This document shows, one piece after another, positions 27,732-36,531 of a DNA stretch of 52,005 nucleotides; the stretch's first letter is position 1, and each line of letters opens with the position of its first letter. The DNA comes from Silicimonas sp. (GTDB lineage: Bacteria > Pseudomonadota > Alphaproteobacteria > Rhodobacterales > Rhodobacteraceae), in NCBI GenBank assembly GCA_022824525.1, contig JAJDZT010000045.1, positions 1 through 52,005 of the forward strand, in the 5' to 3' direction. The notes beneath the pieces are model-generated. The model did not search any database and had not been told where the DNA came from. It was given only the letters and a program-made list of their open reading frames with translations. Made by a program: the position numbers and the translations under genes.

Positions 27732-28367
27732 ATGTCCCAAACACGCGTAAAGATTTGCGGGCTCAAGACCCGCGAAAGCGTGACGGCTGCCGTTGAAGCG
27801 GGGGCCGCCTATCTGGGCTTCAACTTCGTGCAGCGATCCAAACGCTACGTGGATATTGAGACGGCCCGTGATCTGGCCGCCGACGTTCAGCCGGGCGTGG
27901 CCAAGGTCGGCCTTGTGCTCGACTTCGATAATGCCGCGCTTGATGCAATCAATGCGCGTGTCCCGCTCGATATGATCCAGCTCCACGGTGAGGAAACGCC
28001 GGATCGCGTGGCGGAAATCCGGGCGCGCTACGGTTTGCCAGTGATGAAAGCCGTCGGGATTTCAGGCGAGGGGGATCTGGCAAAACTGGACAGTTATGCT
28101 GGCGTCGCCGATCAGCTTCTGGTCGACGCCAAACCATCAGATGCGGCAGACCTGCCGGGTGGCACGGGCGTGACCTTCGATTGGCGCCTTATCGCGAACC
28201 GACGATGGACTTCGCCCTGGATGCTGGCAGGCGGCCTGACGGCCGCCAATGTCGGGGAGGCCATTGCCCTGACCGGCGCGAAACAGGTCGATGTTGCATC
28301 CGGTGTTGAAAGCGCCCCCGGCGTGAAGGACTCCGAGATGATCCGCGCGTTCATCGCAGCGGCATGA
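27732..28367 (+). CDS. trpF: Phosphoribosylanthranilate isomerase
   Basis: Third step of tryptophan synthesis from anthranilate: Amadori rearrangement of phosphoribosylanthranilate. It is a TIM barrel of 211 residues. The general base cysteine is in [11 protein letters not shown] (residues 6-16), and the general acid aspartate is in [10 protein letters not shown]. The phosphate-binding part is [12 protein letters not shown] near residue 160, and the family ending is [15 protein letters not shown]. trpB, which often follows, is not next to it here. Confidence 0.95.
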   Translation: MSQTRVKICGLKTRESVTAAVEAGAAYLGFNFVQRSKRYVDIETARDLAADVQPGVAKVGLVLDFDNAALDAINARVPLDMIQLHGEETPDRVAEIRARYGLPVMKAVGISGEGDLAKLDSYAGVADQLLVDAKPSDAADLPGGTGVTFDWRLIANRRWTSPWMLAGGLTAANVGEAIALTGAKQVDVASGVESAPGVKDSEMIRAFIAAA

Positions 28368-28810
28368 AGGTCACCTTTCGAGAGGCCCGTCGGGAAGACG
28401 TGGCCGATATCATTCGTCTACTGGCCGACGATATGCTCGGCCGAGTCCGGGAAGTCGCCGAACTCGCGCATTATGAAGCCGTCTTCGACGTCATTTCCGA
28501 CGATGCCAACAACACCGTCGTCGTGGGTGTCCACGAAGGTACTGTCGTTGCCTGCTATCAGTTGACGCTCATCCCCGGCCTTTCGCTGTCAGCGAGCACG
28601 CGTGCGCAGATCGAAGGCGTGCGCGTTGAGGCAAACCTGCGCGGGTCAGGAATAGGGGCACGACTCATCGCCGATGCGGAGACCCGCGCTCGGAAATCTG
28701 GCGCGACACTCCTGCAACTGACAATGAACAAGACCCGCGACGCAACGCACAGGTTTTATGAAGCTCAGGGCTTCGTTCCGAGCCACATCGGATTCAAGAA
28801 GCAGATTTGA
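28364..28810 (+). CDS. GNAT-family N-acetyltransferase
   Basis: A 148-residue protein whose ATG overlaps the trpF stop (ATGA). The acetyl-CoA pyrophosphate loop is [21 protein letters not shown] near residue 85, a clear R/Q-x-x-G-x-G/A match. The ending [20 protein letters not shown] is the usual GNAT fourth-strand region. The acceptor is unknown. Its stop is three bases from the convergent PBP stop. Confidence 0.9.
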   Translation: MKVTFREARREDVADIIRLLADDMLGRVREVAELAHYEAVFDVISDDANNTVVVGVHEGTVVACYQLTLIPGLSLSASTRAQIEGVRVEANLRGSGIGARLIADAETRARKSGATLLQLTMNKTRDATHRFYEAQGFVPSHIGFKKQI

Positions 28811-28813
28811 CGC

Positions 28814-30937
28814 TCAGTTTCCGAAGATCTCGTTCAGCACGCCGCGAATAACCCGGTCCACGATCGGCTCGCCGCTGGAACGGCGACGACGATTGTCGCG
28901 CTCCGGCTGTCGCGCAACCTGATCTGGAACCATCATCGGCAGGTCACGGACCGGAATCTCCTGATGGATGCCAACCATCGTCTCTTTCCAGATCTCTGCA
29001 GGCAGGCCGCCACCCGTGACGCCGGAGAGCGGCGTGTTGTCGTCATATCCGATCCAGACGCCGGTAACATAGTCTGCCGTGAAGCCGATGAACCACGCAT
29101 CGCGTGCGGCCTGAGTTGTTCCGGACTTGCCGGCAGCGGGTCGCCCATCCGGCAATTTCGCGCGCGTGCTTGTTCCGCGTTCGATCACCTGCGTCATCAT
29201 GAAGACAAGCTGTTGTGCAGCGTCGGTGGAAATGACGCGTTCACCGATGCCACCTTCCTGTTCCAGAAGCGGCTGTTCCTCGCCTTTCAGTTTCAACTCG
29301 ATCAGGCCATAGGGCTGAACCGACGACCCACCGTTCAGAATGCCTGCGTAAGCCGCCGTCATCTCAAGCAAGGTCGACTCCGACGTCCCAAGGGCAAGGG
29401 CCGGACCCACTGCCAGATCGCTCTCGATGCCGAAATCCGTAGCAATATTCACAACGGCTTCGCGTCCGACGCGGTCGAAGACCTTGACCGCTGGAATGTT
29501 AAGCGACCGATAGAGCGCCTCGGTCAGTGTGACGGTCCCGTGGAACTTCTTGTCGTAGTTCTCCGGGCACCACTGGCCCGATCCCGGTACATCCCAGCAG
29601 GTGGGTTCGTCCGTGACCGTGGTATTGGGCGAAAACCCAAGGTCGAGCGCGGCGGCATAGACGAATGGCTTGAACGCCGATCCGGTCTGGCGCTTCGCCT
29701 GAATGGCCCGGTTGAACTGTCCCGCCACGCCTCGGAACTTTCGTCCGCCGACCATGGCCCTGACAGCGCCGTCGGCGCTCATCACGACAATCGCCGCCTG
29801 CGCTTCCGAACCCGGCTTTACCTTCGTGTCGAACACGAATTGCAGCGCTTCTTCCGCGGCAGTCTGTATGTCCTGATCGAACGTGGTGCGAACGATCACG
29901 TCTTCGGTTGTCGATTCCGTCAGGAAGCCCGGGCCAAGGTCCATCACCCAATCGGCGAAATAGCCGCCAGCGCGGGCTTCCGCGGCACGGCTGAGGACGG
30001 CGGGGTTTGCCTTGGCGATGGCCGTGTCCGAAGCCGAGAGATAGCCCTGCGCTTCCATCAGCCCGAGAATGAGATTTGCGCGATCCTGGCTCCTTTGCAG
30101 GTTCGCGGTCGGTGCAAAACGCGAAGGCGCGACCAGAAGCCCCGCAAGCATCGCGGCTTCGGATGGCAGCAGTTCATTCGCCGAAATACCGAAATACCGC
30201 TGCGACGCCGCTTCGAATCCACGCGCGCCCGCACCGAGATAGGCGCGGTTCAGATAGATGGTCAGGATCTCGTCCTTGGAGTACCTGACTTCCATCGCCA
30301 TTGCGTAAAGCGCTTCCTTGATCTTGCGCGCCAAAGTCGTGCGGCGACAATCGGCCTCGTACTCGGCTTCGGTCATGCCGCCATCTGGATCGTAAGGGAC
30401 GCCAAGGCACAGCAACTTTGCTGTCTGCTGCGTGATGGTCGAGCCGCCATGACCCTGCAAAGGACCGCGCCCTTCGCGGAGATTGATCCGCACCGCGCTT
30501 GCAATGCCGCGAGGCGAAATGCCGAAATGCCGATAGAAGCGTTTGTCTTCCGTCGCGATGACCGCGTTTTTCAGATGGGGCGACACGGTCTCTGCCGTGA
30601 TCTGGCCGCCGAACTGTTCGCCGCGCCACGCATAGACCTCCCCGTCTCGATCAAGCAGCGTGACCGATCCTTTTGAGCGGCCATCCAGCAGCGTGTTCAC
30701 AGGCGGCAGGGTCGCCGTGAAATACAAAACGGCCGCACCAATGGCGATCGCGGTCAAAGCTCCGACGCGCCAGCCGATTCCCCAGATCAGCCGGACAATA
30801 CTCCGAAAGAACCAAACCAGCGGGTTTCGGGACGGTTTCTTGGCCTTCCGCGTTTTGCGCTTCGGCTTTTTGGCCGCTTTTGACGGCGTTCGCTTCTCTG
30901 CCACAAGGGGCGGTCGCTTGTTGTTCGGGCCACTCAT
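28814..30937 (-). CDS. Class A penicillin-binding protein (glycosyltransferase/transpeptidase)
   Basis: Polymerises and crosslinks peptidoglycan in the periplasm. The 707 residues begin with a Lys/Arg-rich cytoplasmic tail (residues 1-45) and one membrane anchor (VGALTAIAIGAAVLYFTATLP, about 56-76). The glycosyltransferase domain follows with ATEDKRFYRHFGISPRGIAS and GHGGSTITQQTAK. The transpeptidase domain shows the active-site SxxK in TGSAFKPFVYAAAL, SxN in YRSLNIPAVK, and KSGTT in AGKSGTTQAARDAWFIG. It resembles PBP1C/PBP2A-sized forms more than the longer PBP1A. The C-terminal tail is Arg-rich. Confidence 0.93.
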   Translation of the reverse strand: MSGPNNKRPPLVAEKRTPSKAAKKPKRKTRKAKKPSRNPLVWFFRSIVRLIWGIGWRVGALTAIAIGAAVLYFTATLPPVNTLLDGRSKGSVTLLDRDGEVYAWRGEQFGGQITAETVSPHLKNAVIATEDKRFYRHFGISPRGIASAVRINLREGRGPLQGHGGSTITQQTAKLLCLGVPYDPDGGMTEAEYEADCRRTTLARKIKEALYAMAMEVRYSKDEILTIYLNRAYLGAGARGFEAASQRYFGISANELLPSEAAMLAGLLVAPSRFAPTANLQRSQDRANLILGLMEAQGYLSASDTAIAKANPAVLSRAAEARAGGYFADWVMDLGPGFLTESTTEDVIVRTTFDQDIQTAAEEALQFVFDTKVKPGSEAQAAIVVMSADGAVRAMVGGRKFRGVAGQFNRAIQAKRQTGSAFKPFVYAAALDLGFSPNTTVTDEPTCWDVPGSGQWCPENYDKKFHGTVTLTEALYRSLNIPAVKVFDRVGREAVVNIATDFGIESDLAVGPALALGTSESTLLEMTAAYAGILNGGSSVQPYGLIELKLKGEEQPLLEQEGGIGERVISTDAAQQLVFMMTQVIERGTSTRAKLPDGRPAAGKSGTTQAARDAWFIGFTADYVTGVWIGYDDNTPLSGVTGGGLPAEIWKETMVGIHQEIPVRDLPMMVPDQVARQPERDNRRRRSSGEPIVDRVIRGVLNEIFGN

Positions 30938-31205
30938 TTACGTCGGTCCATTATCCTGCCTCTGTGCAGGATACGCCTATCGCAGAGTGAAGTGGAGCGC
31001 GATTGCGACGCGGAGTTGTAAGATTTTAGCGATTCAAATGTGCTTAAAAATTGTGCGAAGCTTATATTTTGTGCACCAATTCTGCCAATCGGCAGGCAAA
31101 TCCACTCCGAAATAGCGCCCATCTCCTTGTTTGAGGACGATTTCATGCGCTTTCTCCCCCCACGAACAGCGACGCGGTGGGCGTCGCCTAAGTGGAAGGG
31201 TATCC

Positions 31206-31544
31206 ATGAAACTCGTCATCGCAGCGATCAAGCCGTTCAAACTCGAAGAGGTGCGCGAAGCGCTCACGTCGATCGGGGTCCGCGGCATGATGGTCACCGA
31301 GATCAAAGGGTTCGGCTCTCAGTCGGGCCATACCGAGATCTACCGCGGCGCGGAATACGCCGTGAACTTTGTACCAAAAGTGAAGCTGGAAATCGTGGTT
31401 GCTGCCTCGATGGTCGACCAGGTCGTCGAAACCATCGCAACCACTGCCAAGACCGACAAAATCGGCGACGGCAAGATTTTCGTTCTCGATGTGGACAGCG
31501 CGCTCCGTGTGCGCACGGGCGAAACCAACGAAGACGCGATCTGA
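31206..31544 (+). CDS. glnK: Nitrogen regulatory protein P-II
   Basis: Signals nitrogen and energy status and controls AmtB. The ATG at 31206 follows GGAAGGG, and the protein is 112 residues, the exact P-II length. The T-loop ([19 protein letters not shown]) carries the uridylylation site Tyr51, and the C-terminal block [19 protein letters not shown] is complete. Located 27 bases before amtB, it is named glnK by position. Upstream, TGCACCA at 31072-31078 matches one half of the NtrC-binding consensus, which fits induction under nitrogen limitation, but the second half is poor. Confidence 0.95.
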   Translation: MKLVIAAIKPFKLEEVREALTSIGVRGMMVTEIKGFGSQSGHTEIYRGAEYAVNFVPKVKLEIVVAASMVDQVVETIATTAKTDKIGDGKIFVLDVDSALRVRTGETNEDAI

Positions 31545-31571
31545 ACGGTCGGGAAAAGGGACATATCACTG

Positions 31572-32876
31572 ATGAAACTAACAAAGATTCTTCCGGTCGC
31601 GGGCCTGGCTGTTGCCCTGCCGACCATGGCGCTGGCCCAGGATGCTGCTCCTGACATCCAGCCCTATATCTTCACAACACTGCTGTTCCTCGTGGGTGGC
31701 TTCCTTGTGTTCTGGATGGCGGCAGGGTTCGCCATGCTGGAAGCGGGCCTTGTGCGCTCCAAGAACGTGACCATGCAGCTGACGAAGAACATCGCGCTCT
31801 TCTCGATTGCATCGATCATGTACTGGCTCGTCGGCTTCAACCTGATGTACCCGGGCGACTTCAACGGGTACTTCGCACCGAACTTCGTGCCAACCGTGCT
31901 TGAGCCTGTCGGCCTCGCCGCCGAAGACGCGGCGTTGGATTATGCATCGGTGGGTTCGGACTTCTTCTTCCAGTTGATGTTCGTCGCCGCAACGGCCTCC
32001 ATCGTCTCGGGCGTGCTGGCCGAGCGGATCAAGCTCTGGCCGTTCCTGATCTTCACGGTCATCCTCACCGGTATCATGTACCCGATCTCGGGTTCCTGGC
32101 AGTGGGGCGGCGGTTGGCTGTCTGAGGCTGGCTTCTCTGACTTTGCTGGCTCGACCATCGTGCACTCGGTCGGCGGCTGGGCGGCACTCGCAGGTGCCAT
32201 CATCCTCGGACCGCGCCTTGGCAAGTACAAGGACGGCCGCGTCAATCCGATGCCTGGTTCGAACCTTGCCCTCGCCACTCTGGGTACGTTCATCCTGTGG
32301 CTCGGCTGGTTCGGCTTCAATGGTGGCTCGCAGCTGGCTGCCGGTACCGTTGGCGACATCACCGATGTTTCGCGCATCTTTGCCAACACCAACATGGCAG
32401 CAGCCTCTGGTGCCGTCGCAGCTCTGATCCTGACACAAGTCATGTACAAGAGCGTTGACCTCACCATGGTTCTGAACGGCGCTCTGGCCGGCCTCGTGTC
32501 GATCACCGCTGAGCCGCTCGCTCCGACACTCTTCGGCGCGCTCTGGATCGGTGCCATCGGTGGTGTGATCGTGGTCTTCACCGTCCCGATGCTCGACAAG
32601 TTCAAGATCGACGACGTTGTTGGCGCCATCCCGGTTCACCTCTTCGCAGGTATCTGGGGCACCATCGCGGTGGTCTTCTACAACGGCGACGCCTCCATCG
32701 TGACGCAGGTCACCGGCATCATTGCCTACGGTGTCTTCACCTTCGTGGTCTCGCTGATCATCTGGATCATCCTGAAAGGTGTGATGGGCATCCGCGTCAG
32801 CGAAGAAGCCGAGATCAACGGTCTCGATGTTTCCGAACTGGGCATGGAAGCTTATCCGGACTTCTCCAAGGGCTGA
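31572..32876 (+). CDS. amtB: Ammonium transporter
   Basis: Inner-membrane ammonium/ammonia channel of 434 residues. A cleavable signal peptide (MKLTKILPVAGLAVALPTMALAQ) is followed by eleven hydrophobic segments. Family blocks are AGFAMLEAGLVRSKN, FAGSTIVHSVGGWAAL (with the first pore histidine), GWFGFNGGS and VHLFAGIWGTIAV (second pore histidine). It is coupled to glnK, whose trimer plugs the AmtB pore. A strong terminator follows. Confidence 0.97.
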   Translation: MKLTKILPVAGLAVALPTMALAQDAAPDIQPYIFTTLLFLVGGFLVFWMAAGFAMLEAGLVRSKNVTMQLTKNIALFSIASIMYWLVGFNLMYPGDFNGYFAPNFVPTVLEPVGLAAEDAALDYASVGSDFFFQLMFVAATASIVSGVLAERIKLWPFLIFTVILTGIMYPISGSWQWGGGWLSEAGFSDFAGSTIVHSVGGWAALAGAIILGPRLGKYKDGRVNPMPGSNLALATLGTFILWLGWFGFNGGSQLAAGTVGDITDVSRIFANTNMAAASGAVAALILTQVMYKSVDLTMVLNGALAGLVSITAEPLAPTLFGALWIGAIGGVIVVFTVPMLDKFKIDDVVGAIPVHLFAGIWGTIAVVFYNGDASIVTQVTGIIAYGVFTFVVSLIIWIILKGVMGIRVSEEAEINGLDVSELGMEAYPDFSKG

Positions 32877-32902
32877 TACGTCCTCGGACATGCGAAAAAA
32901 CG

Positions 32903-32929
32903 GCCCGGGCGCAAGCGCCCGGGCTTTTT
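32903..32929 (+). terminator. Rho-independent terminator after amtB
   Basis: GCCCGGGCGC (32903-32912) and GCGCCCGGGC (32915-32924) are complementary. With the innermost pairs open this leaves a stem of about 8 bp and a small loop, followed by TTTTTC. It lies 26 bases after the amtB stop, with A-rich sequence just before it. Confidence 0.9.
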
Positions 32930-32961
32930 CGTTTTGCGGCCGGGTCGGTGTGCCTTCGCCT

Positions 32962-33831
32962 TCAGTCTGCCGGGCGCGCGGCCAGTGTGTCGCAGAGTGT
33001 GTCTTCCAGCCAGTTCAGAACCGTGTTCTGCCGTGCGCGCCCTTCGAATTCGCGGCTGGTATGCAGGTGAAGGAGGCGCATCAAGGGCTCGTCCAGAGCG
33101 GGGGAGCGGACGAGTTCCGGGTCCTTGTCGCCAATGCAGACCGGCAGAATGGCTTGTCCTATGCCCGCACGCGCCGCCGCAGCAAGTTGCGCTGCGTCTG
33201 TTCCGGTCATGCGCACCCGCATGTCTGAGCCGAGCCTTCGCTTCACAACGCGCGCAAAGGATGGCCCTTTCGCATCGTCGTCCTGAAAAATCGCCCAGTC
33301 TTGCGGATCGAATGGATTATTCTTGGCGCGGTAGGCCGCAAATGGAACTTGCGCAATCGGGCGCGCCTGATCCAGTTCGCGCGGCGTGGCATCAAACCAG
33401 AGCGCGACGGTCGGTTCGCCGTATATCGGTACGGGCGGAAGTCGATTGACGATCCGGATTTCCAATCCGGGATGTTGCTTGAGCAGCTTTGGCAAAGCGT
33501 GTTCCGCCAGTTCCGACAGCATCCACCCATTGCCGAGTATGCGCACGATGCCTTCATTGGCTTCCTCGTCGGGAACAAGGCGTTCCGACATCGATTCGAG
33601 GCGCGCCTCGACCGCCTTTGCGGCAGCCACCACGACACTTCCTGCTTCGGTGATCACGAATCCCGACTTCACGCGACGGAACAGGCGTGCGCCAATATGG
33701 TGTTCTATTACGGTCAGTCTTCGCCCTGCGGTTGTCTGGTCCAGATGCAGATGTGACGCAGCTGCCGTCAGCGATCCGGTGCGCGAAACCGCCAGAACCA
33801 CACGCAGGTTATTCCAATCGAGATCTATCAT
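32962..33831 (-). CDS. LysR-family transcriptional regulator
   Basis: A 289-residue DNA-binding regulator starting at MIDLDWNNLR. The N-terminal winged helix-turn-helix is LRVVLAVSRTGSLTAAASHLHLDQTTAGRRLTVIE (residues about 8-42). It is followed by the linker helix and a periplasmic-binding-like effector domain. The family usually controls a neighbouring divergent gene, here the lipoprotein at 33961. The target and effector are unknown. A 7-bp-armed inverted repeat lies 6 bases upstream of its start (separate entry). Confidence 0.92.
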   Translation of the reverse strand: MIDLDWNNLRVVLAVSRTGSLTAAASHLHLDQTTAGRRLTVIEHHIGARLFRRVKSGFVITEAGSVVVAAAKAVEARLESMSERLVPDEEANEGIVRILGNGWMLSELAEHALPKLLKQHPGLEIRIVNRLPPVPIYGEPTVALWFDATPRELDQARPIAQVPFAAYRAKNNPFDPQDWAIFQDDDAKGPSFARVVKRRLGSDMRVRMTGTDAAQLAAAARAGIGQAILPVCIGDKDPELVRSPALDEPLMRLLHLHTSREFEGRARQNTVLNWLEDTLCDTLAARPAD

Positions 33832-33837
33832 TTGAAT

Positions 33838-33853
33838 CCTGCAAAATTGCAGG
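33838..33853. promoter_or_regulatory. Inverted repeat at the LysR gene start
   Basis: CCTGCAA and TTGCAGG form perfect 7-bp arms with a 2-base spacer. The repeat lies between the divergent LysR (33831) and lipoprotein (33961) starts, right at the LysR ribosome-binding region. It could be an autoregulatory operator or an mRNA hairpin that covers GCAGGA. Confidence 0.45.
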
Positions 33854-33960
33854 AGGATCATGCGCATTTTAGGCTAATTGTAAAGTTCCCGCACCCGTAA
33901 CGTGCGCGCGAATGGGACATCCCAGGGTCGCGATGGCCGGACGTTATGAAAGGACTTTCA

Positions 33961-34311
33961 ATGAAACCGATTAATCTCTGCGTGGCTCTTGGCGTGGTGG
34001 CCTTGGTTGCTGGTTGCGCGCAGCAGGAAGAGCCAACGATGGTGCGCCCTGAGCCCGTCTACAACAAATTTGGCAGCGGTGCCTGCGAAGGCGATTGGAT
34101 TTATATTCCCGGTACCGTGCCGGAACTCGACGAATGCGTCCCGCCCGACGAGTGTGAGCCGGTCTACGACTCTGCAGGCAATGTGATCGAGTGTCTCCCG
34201 GAAACGCGTCGGCCCAATCCGGACGGCTCCGACGACAGCAGCGACAGCAGCGGAACAAGCGGTCGTTCACCGACCGGGTCCACCTCTGCGGCTGGCGGGC
34301 CGCGCACCTGA
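33961..34311 (+). CDS. Small acidic lipoprotein, function unknown
   Basis: A 116-residue protein. The ATG at 33961 follows AAAGGA and opens MKPINLCVALGVVALVAGC, a clean signal with lipobox VAGC (Cys19). The mature part has four more cysteines (ACEGDW, ECVPP, DECEPV, ECLPE), likely two disulfides. It then ends in a disordered Ser/Asp/Gly/Thr-rich tail (DGSDDSSDSSGTSGRS). No family was recognised. The sequence fits a secreted, lipid-anchored roseobacter-type protein. Confidence 0.75.
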   Translation: MKPINLCVALGVVALVAGCAQQEEPTMVRPEPVYNKFGSGACEGDWIYIPGTVPELDECVPPDECEPVYDSAGNVIECLPETRRPNPDGSDDSSDSSGTSGRSPTGSTSAAGGPRT

Positions 34312-34332
34312 TCCCGCTTGGGGATGAGTGGG

Positions 34333-34371
34333 GGCGGCGTTGAACTGGCTGTCTCCGTCAGCGCCGCCTTT
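34333..34371 (+). terminator. Candidate hairpin terminator after the lipoprotein
   Basis: GGCGGCGTTGA (34333-34343) pairs with TCAGCGCCGCC (34358-34368), with one G-T pair and a 14-base loop, followed by only three T. It would be a weak terminator by itself. The stronger one comes 28 bases later. Confidence 0.5.
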
Positions 34372-34398
34372 CAATTAGTGAAGGGTTAACAGGTATCA

Positions 34399-34432
34399 GA
34401 TCGCCCGCTTCTTTCGAGCGGGCGATCTTTTT
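34399..34432 (+). terminator. Rho-independent terminator
   Basis: GATCGCCCGCT (34399-34409) pairs perfectly with AGCGGGCGATC (34417-34427) around a 7-base loop, followed by TTTTT. It ends plus-strand transcription from the lipoprotein before the convergent sulfate-activation gene that stops at 34444. Confidence 0.88.
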
Positions 34433-34443
34433 GTCTTCCGGGC

Positions 34444-36522
34444 TCAGACGGCGACGAGACCCATTTGCTCAAGCTTCAGAAGCACCTGGTGCGCGCAGTG
34501 GTCGACTTCGACATTCTCGGTTTCCACGCGAAGCTCGGGGTTTTCAGGAACATCGTAAGGGTCAGAGATGCCCGTGAATTCCTTGATCTTGCCTTCGCGC
34601 GCCAGTTTGTAGAGACCTTTCCGGTCGCGGCGCTCGCATTCCTCGATGCTGGTCGAGACATGGATTTCCACGAAGGCCCCAAAGGCTTCGACGTCTTCGC
34701 GCACGGCGCGGCGCGTCGTGGCGTAAGGTGCAATCGGCGCACAGATGGCGATGCCCCCGTTCTTGGTGATTTCGGAGGCCACGTAACCGATGCGACGAAT
34801 GTTGAGGTCGCGGTGTTCTTTCGAAAAGCCAAGCTCGGATGACAGGTTCTTGCGAACGATGTCGCCATCGAGCAGCGTCACCGGGCGTCCACCCATTTCC
34901 ATCAGCTTGACCATAAGTGCGTTGGCGATCGTCGATTTCCCCGATCCGGAGAAGCCCGTGAAGAACACGGTGAAGCCTTGCTGGCTCCGCGGCGGATAGC
35001 GGCGGCGCAGCTCGGTCACCACTTCCGGGAAGGAGAACCATTCCGGGATTTCCAGCCCTTCACGAAGGCGGCGGCGCAACTCGGTGCCCGAGATGTTCAG
35101 AACGTTCGAGCCTTCCGGAACCTCATCCGCAGGCTCGTACTGCGCCCGATCCTCGACATAGACCATGTGTTTGAAGTCGACCATTTCGATGCCGATTTCA
35201 TCTTGGTGCTCGCGGAACAGGTTCTGCGCGTCATAGGGCCCGTAGAAATCATCTCCGGCCGAGTTCTTGCCCGGTCCCGCGTGGTCGCGCCCGACGATCA
35301 TATGCGTGCAGCCATGGTTCTTGCGGATCAGCCCGTGCCAAACTGCCTCGCGCGGACCGGCCATGCGCATCGCAAGGTTCAGAAGGCTCATCGTGGTGGT
35401 CGCCGCCGGATACTTGTCGAGCACAGCCTCATAGCAGCGCACCCGTGTGAAGTGATCGACATCTCCGGGCTTGGTCAGGCCGACGACGGGGTGGATCAGA
35501 AGGTTTGCGGCGGCTTCCTTCGCCGCGCGGAAGGTCAGTTCCTGGTGCGCGCGGTGCAACGGGTTTCGCGTCTGGAAAGCAACGACGCGGCGCCAGCCAA
35601 GCTTGCGGAAGAAGGCGCGCAATTCGTTCGGTGTGTCCCGACGCATCTTGAAGTCATAATGCACAGGCGGTTGGATGCCGGTCACGGGTCCGCCAAGATA
35701 CACCTTTCCGGCGGTGTGATGGAGGTAGTTGACCGCAGGATGCGCCGCGTCATCTGCACCAAAGACCTTCTCGGCTTCTTTCGATTTGTCCGGTGTCCAT
35801 CGGTCCGTGACTGTCAGCGTGCCGAGGATCACGCCTTCCTGATCCCGAAGCGCGATGTCCTGACCGATCTCAAGGCTCGCGGCGAAGTCTTCGGACACGT
35901 CCAGCGTGATCGGCATCGGCCACAGCGTGCCGTCGGCCAGCCGCATGTTGTCGACCACACCGTTGTAATCCTCTTCCGTGAGGAAGCCCTTCAGAGGGTG
36001 AAATCCGCCATTCATCAGCAGTTCGAGGTCGCAGATCTGGCGGGGGGTCAAATCCCAGCTTTTCAGGTCGGCGGCTTCTTTCTTCAGTTTCTGCGAGCTT
36101 TCATAGGAGACGTAAAGCTCGGGGATCGGGGCATGGTTGTTCTGCATGGCAGTCGTCCTTTGAGGTATAGGTGCGATGGTTGAGCTCTGGCCGGTTAATT
36201 CGGCATGAAGCAATTCGTATTCCGTGCGTTTCCGCGCGAGAAAGGCGTCAACAAGGCGCGCTTTTTCCGAAGCGCCTCGTGTCGTCAGTGAATAGGCAAA
36301 CCGGCTGCGCCGATCAGGTGCGTCACGGTCGGTAATCTCGATGAAGCCCGCTTCTGTCGCGGACTTGAGCTGCGCGTTGAGATGTCCAAGCGAAATGCCA
36401 AGCGCGCCCGCCGTCGCGCGTTGCGATGCCTCCGGCTGCGCATCAAGCTGGCGCAGCAGGCGGAAGAGGCTCTCTTCCTCATCAGTGATCGCGGTGGCGT
36501 TCAGGCCAGACATGACAGGCAC
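34444..36522 (-). CDS. EPS-type MarR winged helix fused to ATP sulfurylase-APS kinase
   Basis: One open frame of 692 codons encodes three parts. Residues about 14-110 are a winged helix matching the EPS-associated MarR-like regulators (LLRQLDAQPEASQRATAGALGI, then RSRFAYSLTTRGASEKARL and FLARKRTEYELLHAEL). After a 15-residue linker, residues 126-510 are ATP sulfurylase, with QTRNPLHRAHQELTF and VGRDHAGPGK. Residues about 515-692 are APS kinase, with P-loop FTGFSGSGKST (521-531) and LDGDIVRKNLSSELGFSKEHRD. The enzyme makes APS, then PAPS. An ATG at 36147 (Met126) with AAAGGA 9 bases upstream would give the usual 567-residue enzyme, so two products are possible. I read the junction codon by codon and found no stop. 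Confidence 0.9.
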   Translation of the reverse strand: MPVMSGLNATAITDEEESLFRLLRQLDAQPEASQRATAGALGISLGHLNAQLKSATEAGFIEITDRDAPDRRSRFAYSLTTRGASEKARLVDAFLARKRTEYELLHAELTGQSSTIAPIPQRTTAMQNNHAPIPELYVSYESSQKLKKEAADLKSWDLTPRQICDLELLMNGGFHPLKGFLTEEDYNGVVDNMRLADGTLWPMPITLDVSEDFAASLEIGQDIALRDQEGVILGTLTVTDRWTPDKSKEAEKVFGADDAAHPAVNYLHHTAGKVYLGGPVTGIQPPVHYDFKMRRDTPNELRAFFRKLGWRRVVAFQTRNPLHRAHQELTFRAAKEAAANLLIHPVVGLTKPGDVDHFTRVRCYEAVLDKYPAATTTMSLLNLAMRMAGPREAVWHGLIRKNHGCTHMIVGRDHAGPGKNSAGDDFYGPYDAQNLFREHQDEIGIEMVDFKHMVYVEDRAQYEPADEVPEGSNVLNISGTELRRRLREGLEIPEWFSFPEVVTELRRRYPPRSQQGFTVFFTGFSGSGKSTIANALMVKLMEMGGRPVTLLDGDIVRKNLSSELGFSKEHRDLNIRRIGYVASEITKNGGIAICAPIAPYATTRRAVREDVEAFGAFVEIHVSTSIEECERRDRKGLYKLAREGKIKEFTGISDPYDVPENPELRVETENVEVDHCAHQVLLKLEQMGLVAV

Positions 36523-36531
36523 GGCTCAAAG

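Noticed and set aside
31072-31100. NtrC site and CTGCCAATCGGCAG inverted repeat before glnK
   Set aside because: Only one half (TGCACCA) fits the consensus and no sigma-54 promoter was found, so it is kept as a remark in the glnK entry and not as a feature.
31578-32891. A 437-codon frame opposite amtB
   Set aside because: Its composition is His/Asp/Glu-rich low-complexity protein, typical of antisense to a membrane protein gene. AmtB is certain on the other strand.
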